Shown in pieces: positions 44,970 to 52,014 of a stretch of DNA of 52,014 bases. Position 1 is the stretch's first letter. Each line of letters starts with the position of its first letter. Source of the stretch: Welwitschia mirabilis (Eukaryota; Gnetophyta; Gnetopsida; Welwitschiales); the NCBI GenBank assembly GCA_051453625.1, contig JBOZIK010000001.1, forward strand, positions 183,546,436-183,598,449, in the 5' to 3' direction. Under the pieces are notes generated by a model. The model had not been told where the DNA came from. It worked only from the letters and a program-made list of their open reading frames with translations, and did no database searches. The position numbers and the translations under genes are program-made.

Positions 44970-46950
44970 TCTATCTTTTCTTTAATCCTCATATAGCTAT
45001 CATGACCCATCCTCTTCATAGTTCTATTTAAATTTTAGAAGAAAGCATAGGATTTGTGTTTTGGTTAAGCCAAGATTACTGCATTCCTTCTAAGATTTCT
45101 TCCTATGATGAAGAATTTCATTATTTCTTGGCTAATTACCTAGATGACTTTATATGCATGCAGGAGGTGGATAATATTGCCATGGGGTATCCATAGCTAA
45201 TTTCATTACTTCTTATTCTATGGCTTGCAGTCAACTAATTGTAGGTAGGACTTTTATCCATGATTAAATTAGTGATATCCCTACTTACATCATTTATTTA
45301 ATATTGTTTTTCATTAGTAAGGTTTCATTGGATTGGGCCTCCATTGTCTATTGATCCACTCTTGCCTAGTTGACTCATATGAAGTGAAACATTTCTAAAC
45401 ATCTCTTACTTCACTCTTATTCTTCTTCATCTACATAGGATGAAGCCTTTAGGAACTCTAAACCTAGAGTGACATCTTAGGGTATATTTTCTATTCTATC
45501 TAAGGTATGGATGCTTATGTAGGATTTTTGAATTATAAGTGTATTTTTAATAACTCCTTTTCTACTTGTTGTTATTTATAGATGAGTGAGACTTTGACTT
45601 CACATGACTTCTATTGAAAATGTGAGAAGATTCTTATTAATTGCCTGATAGATGAGGCATTGGAAGATGAAAAACATTTTCTTAGCTTTTCTCGGTAACA
45701 CTGACCCTATGGGGTATTATTTTGATTTCCCTTTTATCTTCATCTTCCTTCTTTATTGTCTTTAGTTGGAATGATATTTTACTTAAAATTTTCTTTTCTT
45801 TAATTTTAGATTTTCTATTCTAAAACTTTAGCAAAGGATGATCTTGAGTTTATCCCATGATCTTTGAAAAAACTTTCAATTCACTAGCTAAGGGAGGATT
45901 GCATAGTAGTAAATGACTATTTTTATTCTATTCCTTTCACTGACCTCTTTATGGATTTACTATTCCATTCTAATTTCCAAGAGGAGGAGGTCCTAAAAGA
46001 ATTTGATGCATTAATGGATCAAGGGGATATGTCATATTCAACTCCTTACTTTTAGCCTCTAAGCTAGAATCTGCTAGATACTCAAAAGTCTTCAAAACCT
46101 TAATGTCTGCCTATGAATCCATAGACCATTTTTAATGAGTAGGATTAGACATCCTACTATACTAATCAGTTATTATCAATGGTAGAGATCCTCTATCTAA
46201 AGATTAAGGAGCTTATAAATTAGATGGAAGAGTACCAAACTCTTTTCAACTTACTACATATGTAGGTTATTCATTCATCCCACCTAGATAATGTTTACAG
46301 TTATCATCATTTTAAGGAAACAGATTTCTTGCTAGACTTTAAGTGTAGCTAGTTTGATTGCATTACCTCCCATTGTCCTACATAGCATGAATGACCTACC
46401 CCACTTTAAGATTTCTACAACTTAATCAATATGATGGAATATTTCTATTATATTTCTTGGCATAGGGTAGAGGAACAAGAATCCATAAGTGATTCCCTTT
46501 AAATGCTAGAGAAATCAAGTGGAAAACATGTTTCTTTTGGAGAAGATGTTGTGGATAGATGCTTTCTAAATTACCACATTCAAGAAAAGTTAAGCTGCTT
46601 TATCTACTCATTTAGCATAGAGACAAAGAATGATTCAGGATTACATAGATTGATTGACCATCATTATTGATAATATAGATGTTTTACTTCACAATGGGAA
46701 GCTCTTCAATGAGCATCTCTTAGTCATTCTAGTTACTTATAGTAAGCTTTATATAAATATTTATAAGAAGCCATACCCCATTACTAGGTAGATTCTATAA
46801 AGCTCTTCTTCAGTTAAGATTAGCACTGGAGGAATTCCTCATAATACTACTCGGATGGAAATGATTCTAAGTGATGTGGAGTCATCCATTCTAAGCAGGA
46901 AGGGTTATAATTCCATTCCATTTTCTGTGAAGGATTTTCTTCCTTTTTAA
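44970..46950 (+). pseudogene. Coding-like relic on the strand opposite to element C, identity unknown
   Basis: Plus-strand frames contain long segments that read like decayed protein: SYDEEFHYFLANYLDDFICM near 45097-45156, CSQLIVGRTFIHD near 45228-45266, NFQEEEVLKEFDALMDQGDM near 45975-46034, KHVSFGEDVVDRCF near 46527-46568. Stops, mostly TAG/TAA, separate them. I do not recognise the family. Plant gypsy elements sometimes carry an additional antisense ORF, and captured host gene sequence is another possibility. The location, between the PBS and gag of C, is unusual for the known antisense ORFs. Confidence 0.35.
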
Positions 46951-47149
46951 TAATAATTTCATATTTCTTAGTTATCCAAGGTGTCATGCCCCATGTATCA
47001 TTTTCTAGTGCCTTGTTTACTTTATACCAAATCTTTTCTATATACTACTTTTGCTATTTGGCTTATTTCTTAATATTATGCTTTTGTTTATTATAAGACT
47101 GGGTTCCTTACTTGATTTTCTTTGAAGTTAATGTTTACTACTTATTATT

Positions 47150-47162
47150 GGATTTGATACCA
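47150..47162 (-). promoter_or_regulatory. Primer-binding site of element C
   Basis: The minus strand reads TGGTATCAAATCC, two bases from the 5' LTR end; an initiator tRNA-Met type site with one or more changes. Confidence 0.8.
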
Positions 47163-47164
47163 AA

Positions 47165-47579
47165 TGTAATGTTCCATTTCATAATTTTAAAGTCATTTCA
47201 TGATAAACAAGAATATTTAAATCTTATGCCAGGATAAATAAGAATAAGAAGGAGTAATTTTATAAAAGGTGGATTTTATTATTGATAGTAGTAGGTTACA
47301 TTCTTTATCATTAGTCAACAACTGTAGAATAGTGATCAAAGGTAAAGACATGAACTATGTCTCGAGTCCCTTTCCTGGGACCCTTGCAGATCAGCCAAGG
47401 CTATTATCAATTACATCCATGTAGTCTATCCATCTACATCTAACATCATAGGCTTAAATAGCATAATTAAAGGATATAATTTTACATATTTACATTACAC
47501 TCATTCATAACAACTTTTTAATCATGCTCATTTAGCACCTTAGACAGTTCTTTACAAATAGTAAATTTGAAATATTATA
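47165..47579 (-). repeat. 5' LTR of element C
   Basis: 415 bp, ending ...GAACATTACA on the minus strand at 47165. It matches the left LTR along its length with scattered, mainly transition, differences. Confidence 0.85.
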
Positions 47580-47973
47580 ATGAGTCTCATTTCTACCATG
47601 AATTAGCACAAAGAAGGTTTAACTTATGAATAGAAATTTCTATTATTTTAGAAAGATCCTTAAGTTTTTAGAAGCATAAGAAAGCTTAAATACTCTTTTG
47701 CTTCTCTTATCTTAGGTGATAAATGATAATCTAGGTACAAAAAAACATTCTAGATCTAGCAATATAGGAATTCTATGCTAATATTCATGAGATTAATGAC
47801 TTTATAGAGACCTTTTAGGTTTAGGTTAGAGGTACTTCATTACATTTATCTCCTAGTATCATTAATAATTTACTTAGCATAGATGATTCAAATCCTCCTT
47901 AGTTGTTCATGCATTCATTTCAAGATATTTTTGAATGTTAAATAGTCAGAGTATCTTGTCACAACATAAATAT
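47580..47973 (+). pseudogene. Element B additional ORF, 5' piece (putative plant transposon protein type)
   Basis: Plus-strand translation gives HFYHELAQRRFNL near 47588-47626, then a block with REFYAN-like text (QEFYANIHEINDFIETF, reading TAG as Q) near 47760-47812, and VRGTSLHLSPSIINNLLSID near 47824-47883. These match the start of the extra ORF that many plant retroelements carry after pol and that is often annotated as 'putative plant transposon protein'. Its orientation and position fit element B continuing on the far side of the element C insertion. It is then cut by element D at 47974. Confidence 0.5.
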
Positions 47974-48962
47974 TGTAATCTTGGAAATTTAAAAATCGGA
48001 TTTGATAAGTGAATTAATCTTAGAAGGGGATGAATAGGGTAATTTTAAACTCACTAAATAAAGCAAATCAAATCTACACAAAGTTAATCATACAATTAAA
48101 TACTTAGGATTGTAATGATGGCGAGTATTCATCCTTCAACTATCAGACACTATGTCTTTAACTAGAATAACTTAATATTAACCAATGATTTTTAGGCTCA
48201 TCATTAACTTCCTCAAATAATTAGTGTATTTTAGTTTTCAATCCATAATCAATTTGAGGGAGATTTTTTATAATGTACATAGATGCATTAATGTGCTTTA
48301 AAAGTACAATATAATAGTTAACTCTTTAAAGTTGTATGGAAATATATATTATAATAGACCATAGAGGTATTATAGTAGATGATGAAAAATAAACTAGAAT
48401 ATTTTCTGAAAGTGTTCTTTTATGATCACAATGAAGTTTTACCAAAAAGATGGACTGGTATTAGATCCTTTGAGAGATGCCTTTATATTATAATGATTGA
48501 AAATAACCATTTGAAAAAGTTAGTATAGATATTTATTTTTGTAATTTGATTTGACAAGTGTGAAGAGCTATAATGGATAATTGAATATAATATTAGTTAA
48601 GCCTATACATTGCTCAGTTACCCTCCTAAGTTACAGGGTCTATTCTTTTAGATTTAACTTCAGTCATCCTCATAAGTTATCTCAGTCACCCTCATAAGAA
48701 GTAGATTTTAAGTGAAATTTGATTGCCCTTTGGAGTAGATTGATTGCTCCTTCATGCATCAACTTTCTTTTTCATTCGATTCAATTTCTCTTAATAACAA
48801 TTTGGTTACCTATTGATAATTTATCCTTTCCTAGAATAGTTATTTTTCCCTTAAGTATTATTTGGTCACCTTATAAGGACTTATCTACAAACAATTTATA
48901 GATAAAAACTCTAAAACACATCATATTCTCCATTTCATAAGAAAAATAATTTTTCCAAAACA
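47974..48962 (-). repeat. 3' LTR of element D
   Basis: 989 bp, from TGTTTTGG on the minus strand at 48962 to ...CCAAGATTACA at 47974. It carries the block 'cctattcatccccttcta' near 48022-48040, shared with the ends of the TR-GAG LTRs. Confidence 0.75.
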
Positions 48963-48973
48963 TCCCCCTTTGT
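48963..48973 (-). promoter_or_regulatory. Polypurine tract of element D
   Basis: The minus strand reads gacaaaggggga directly before the LTR start, the typical sequence of SIRE-type elements ('atgacaaagggggag'). Confidence 0.85.
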
Positions 48974-49139
48974 CATTGATTACATAAAAATATTGACAAC
49001 AATAAGAATACTAAGAGAAGGAAAATCTCTCCCTTAATCTATTACATATGTGAAATATTTAAATAACAGTTAAACTAATCTTACAAAAATGATAGTGAAA
49101 GAAGATAGAATTTTCATATGATGACTCCCTCATTTTTTT

Positions 49140-50150
49140 AGATCAAGAAGAGAAAGAGAAGAAAAGAAAAAAGATAGAAAATAAAAGGTGATAGAGATAT
49201 TCTAAATTAAAGGTATTTACTAAGAAGTTTACATTATCACTGAGAGAGGTATGTGCTACTAGAGTACCATTGGTAATGAGAGAATCTTTGATATGCTTCA
49301 TGTGCGAAAATAACTTATGCAAGTGATGAATAATTTGAGGAGTATGAGAAGCCTTTAATTTGGGTTTTGAAGATAGAATAGGATCATCAAAGAGATGCAT
49401 TCAAGATAAGTTAGATAGAGCCCATGGGTTTAAAGCTTCTTAATGAGAGAGACAAGGAATGCCAAAGTGTTAACAAATGTGAGTGATAATAAATAGATTA
49501 GAGAGAGAGCCTTTTTTTATGAGGATGAAGTTAATAAACCATGTGATAAAGCATGAAACTAGAAGCATCAATGTATCTATGATAATCTAAGCAGTAGAGC
49601 AAAAAGGCATGATAGTTGAAGAGCTCATCGTGATGACTAGCTATAGGAAGAAAATTATAAGAGAGAATAAAATGAAGAAAATGGAATCTAGGTAAAAGGT
49701 TGAAGGCCTTAAGGGTATTATTTCATATGATGTGCTATCTATAGATAATTTGAGTGACTACCTCATTTTCTTTGAAATATTTTATCAAATATTAATATTC
49801 TTCTAGATTCCTTTGGGATAGATTAGTGAGATAGAAAATAAGATCTAATATCATCTTCATCTCTTATATAAAGATGGAAGTGAAAAGAGTAGAGTTTGTA
49901 GCATCAAATTTACATTTGTATAAAATAGCTATGTAACTAAGGGATAGCAAATTCCATCTACATATAGGAAATATACCAAATTTACCTCTTCCAGCAATTC
50001 CTATACTTTATGAATACTTAAAAATTTCCTCCATGATAATGGGACTAGATTCAAAGTGTTTCTCAAAGTTATTAATTACTTTTGAGCTTATTTTAACAAA
50101 TAAATAGCTTATTGATTTGATGCTTGTCTTTCTTTTTCATTTTCTAGACC
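49140..50150 (-). pseudogene. Element D additional ORF (putative plant transposon protein type)
   Basis: Between RNase H and the LTR the minus strand reads, in several frames, PRFHFLHFILSYNFLPIASH near 49625-49690, HDELFNYHAFLLYCLDYHRY near 49570-49630, FMLYHMVYQLHPHKKRLSL near 49500-49560, and an open piece at 49143-49400 starting MHLFDDPI. The order (a helical block, 'NILP..G..DE', 'AFLLYCL', then 'MLxHM') fits the conserved middle part of the extra ORF in plant retroelements. Function of that ORF is not established; an envelope-like or accessory role has been proposed for SIRE elements. Confidence 0.5.
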
Positions 50151-50519
50151 TTCCCCTAGCTGCTGAGATATCATGAATAAAGAAGATAAAAAGAGGTTTA
50201 GAAAAGAATGAAGGGAAAGAGATGGAGGGAAAATGAATAATTTAAAAGTAAAGAAAAATGAGAAGAAAGTAACAAATAGGGAGAATTTATAAAGTTATAA
50301 TGCATCTTGCCATTAATGCAGTTAACCATCTTAAAGGTGTGGTTGACCCGATGGACTAAAAAAATTAGCCTTCCCCCCTCCTCTTCTTTTATTTCTTTCT
50401 TTTTTAATGATTTAACAAAATACATGAGGTTGATCTAGATAGAATGAGTGATAAATCCACTTAAAAGATAAATAAGAGAGACAAGAGTTCAACTTGATAA
50501 ATGAGAAGGATAAATAAAA

Positions 50520-50551
<32 letters not shown>
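50520..50551. repeat. (GAAA)n microsatellite
   Basis: Seven to eight perfect AGAA units in the spacer of element D. Such perfect tetranucleotide runs are young relative to the element. Confidence 0.95.
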
Positions 50552-50553
<2 letters not shown>

Positions 50554-50689
50554 AGTGAAAACCAATTGATCCATTGAGTACATGAGGTTAATTAGGGTTT
50601 GCTCAATTATGACAATAAGTACAAACCAAGGGATGAACTTTAATGTTTAGTTGATTTTGGATCTTTTAGCTTATTTTCTGAAAGAACCC

Positions 50690-51120
50690 CGAAAAAATAT
50701 CATAATGTTGCAAAAGGATTTAATAATAGATGCTTAGTAAAAATATTAGCTAATTGATCTTGGGTAAAAACATATTCTATAGATATAACCTTTTTTTACT
50801 AGGTCTCTAATAAAATGATACCTAAGATCAATATTCTTGGTGTGAGTATGCTAAACATGATTATCAGTGATTTGAATTACAATGAATGATGACATAGTAT
50901 AAGAACTTCGAGTATCTCTACTCCAAAGTCTTTAAGAGTTTCTTTCATCCATATAGTTTGAGTGAAACAGGCCCTAGCAATAATATATTCAGCTTCTATA
51001 GTTAACAAGGATATGAAAGTTTACTTTTTGCTATACCACATTATGAGATAGATACCAAAAAAAAATCATCCCCCACTTGTGCTCTTTTGATCATCTTTGT
51101 AGCCGACTCAACCTATGTCA
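50690..51120 (-). pseudogene. Element D RNase H
   Basis: AEYIIARACFTQTIWMKETL near 50930-50990 and NIDLRYHFIRDLVKKGYI near 50800-50855, then DQLANIFTKHLLLNPF near 50700-50760, follow the copia RNase H order. The last catalytic region is interrupted by frame changes, so it is inactive. Confidence 0.8.
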
Positions 51121-51279
51121 CTATATCATGTTGAGCTCAACATGATATTACATGGATACCATATATCAAAATCAATTGTACCTTTGATATATTAGAGTAT
51201 TATTCTCACAGCTACTAGATGTGATTCCTTGAGCTTCCCTTAATATTTTACACATAGTCTAATACTAAAATATATGTTA

Positions 51280-52014
51280 GGCCTACTATCCATTAAGTAT
51301 AGAAAAATTCCAATAATGCTGTGATATAAATTTTGATCAACATCTTTACCATTCTTATTAAAAGTGGGTTTGACGTTTGTTGCCATGAAAGTATTCAAAA
51401 AATTTGCATTTTCTAGGTTGAACTTTTTAATTAAATATAAATAGTATTTCTTATGATTTATAAAGGTACCACTTTATTATTATTGAACTCAAAGATCTAA
51501 GAACATATTTACTTCTCTAGTCATGTTCATTTTAAATTTAAAATTTATCAATTTTTCAAATTTAGTTAATAGTATGTCATTTATTAATCCAAATAATAAC
51601 ATTCACATAAATTTAAATTAGAATAAGTTCATTGTTCATGTTTTTTGAAGAAACTTCTATTAATAGATCCTCTAACAAATCCATGATGAAGTAGAAATAA
51701 GGATAGTTTATCATACCAAGCTTTTGGAGGTTGCTTTAGCTCATACAATGCTTTATTCAACTTACATAGATGATCTAGGTAGTAATAATTCATGAATCAT
51801 TATGGCTATTTGACATAGAATTCTTCATTAATGTGTCCATTTAGAAAGTCACTCTCTACATCTAATTGAAAAACCTTAATTTTCTTAAAGCATGCAAATG
51901 CAAAAAAAACATTCTACTAGACTCAAGTCTATCTATTGGTAAAAAATTAGTACAATAATTAATTCCTTTAATTTGAGCAATCATCTATACCTTTTTTTTA
52001 ATGGTATTCTATTT
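51280..52014 (-). pseudogene. Element D reverse transcriptase (partial)
   Basis: KVFQLDVESDFLNGHINEEF near 51820-51880, then LCKLNKALYELKQPPKAWYD near 51710-51770 and KLSLFLLHHGFVRGSINRSF near 51650-51710, are consecutive copia reverse-transcriptase blocks. LYELKQPPKAWY stands for the usual LYGLKQAPRAWY. The catalytic YVDDI block should lie near 51590-51610 but is damaged. The N-terminal part lies beyond the right edge. Confidence 0.8.

Larger units (their letters stand above)
37565..47579 (-). mobile_element. Element C: Ty3/gypsy chromovirus-like element, about 10 kb
   Basis: Bounded by two similar 413-415 bp LTRs (37565-37977 and 47165-47579). On the minus strand the order is 5' LTR at the right, PBS 47150-47162, a 4.6-kb region that includes opposite-strand coding-like sequence and a tandem array, weak gag (about 41.7-42.5 kb), reverse transcriptase (about 40.1-40.7 kb), RNase H (39.5-40.03 kb), integrase (38.4-39.3 kb), polypurine tract, 3' LTR. 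The pol order, integrase after RNase H, is that of Ty3/gypsy. An internal region of about 9.2 kb is long for an element with such short LTRs. All frames are broken. Target-site duplication is not clear. Confidence 0.8.
47974..52014 (-). mobile_element. Element D: SIRE-like Ty1/copia, 3' part, continues past the right edge
   Basis: Minus-strand order from the right edge: reverse transcriptase, RNase H, an extra ORF, polypurine tract and 3' LTR. Element D inserted next to the extra ORF of element B. The order reverse transcriptase to RNase H followed directly by a further ORF and LTR, with integrase not after RNase H, identifies copia. Gag, protease and integrase are outside the window. All visible frames are interrupted. 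Confidence 0.8.

Overview
This is nuclear DNA of a flowering plant. The evidence is one clear plant-type F-box/leucine-rich-repeat gene set in very A+T-rich sequence that is otherwise mostly nested, decayed retrotransposons: Ty1/copia elements of the SIRE type, Ty3/gypsy elements and an L1-type LINE. All long terminal repeats whose primer-binding site (PBS) can be read use an initiator-tRNA-Met-like site (TGGTATCAGAGC or decayed forms). The species cannot be fixed from sequence alone; a large repeat-rich genome, perhaps a monocot such as a palm, is only a guess. Runs of N (4843-5564, 9328-9359, 15788-16649, 21501-21833, 24729-24828, 43747-43846, 44198-44207) show a draft scaffold.

Left part (1 to about 10.2 kb), gene side: an open frame runs off the left edge on the minus strand. 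A purine-rich, roughly 310-350 bp degenerate tandem repeat lies at 2.4-3.6 kb. The intact single-exon F-box/LRR gene is at 6689-7852 (minus), with a probable 5' leader or promoter region extending towards a GAA microsatellite at 9.9 kb. From 10.4 to 12.5 kb there is a dead LINE reverse transcriptase.

Right part (13.8 to 52 kb), transposon layers: (A) the 5' end of an old copia element (13.83-14.28 and 23.56-24.73 kb) is split by TR-GAG-1 (14285-23561, plus), whose own 3' LTR is split by TR-GAG-2 (18986-23458, minus). Both TR-GAG copies have LTRs, PBS, a gag gene with a zinc knuckle and a polypurine tract, but no pol at all: they are gag-only, non-autonomous elements nested head to head. Then follow an undefined AT-rich repeat graveyard (24.8-28.7 kb), a truncated gypsy gag-protease relic on the minus strand (E, 28.74-31.19 kb), a copia element with its integrase core deleted (B, 31.52-37.56 kb plus a continuation at 47.58-47.97 kb), a 10-kb chromovirus-like gypsy element on the minus strand inserted into B (C, 37565-47579), and a SIRE-like copia element on the minus strand that runs off the right edge (D, 47974 onward).

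Nearly all transposon reading frames are broken, mostly by TAG/TAA/TGA codons at places where relatives have CAG/CAA/CGA/TGG, which fits long-term loss of methylated cytosine. The only gene expected to work in the host is the F-box/LRR gene. The most unusual items are the gag-only pair, the roughly 2-kb hierarchical tandem array together with opposite-strand coding-like sequence between the PBS and pol of element C, and the integrase-less element B whose extra post-pol ORF is cut by C.
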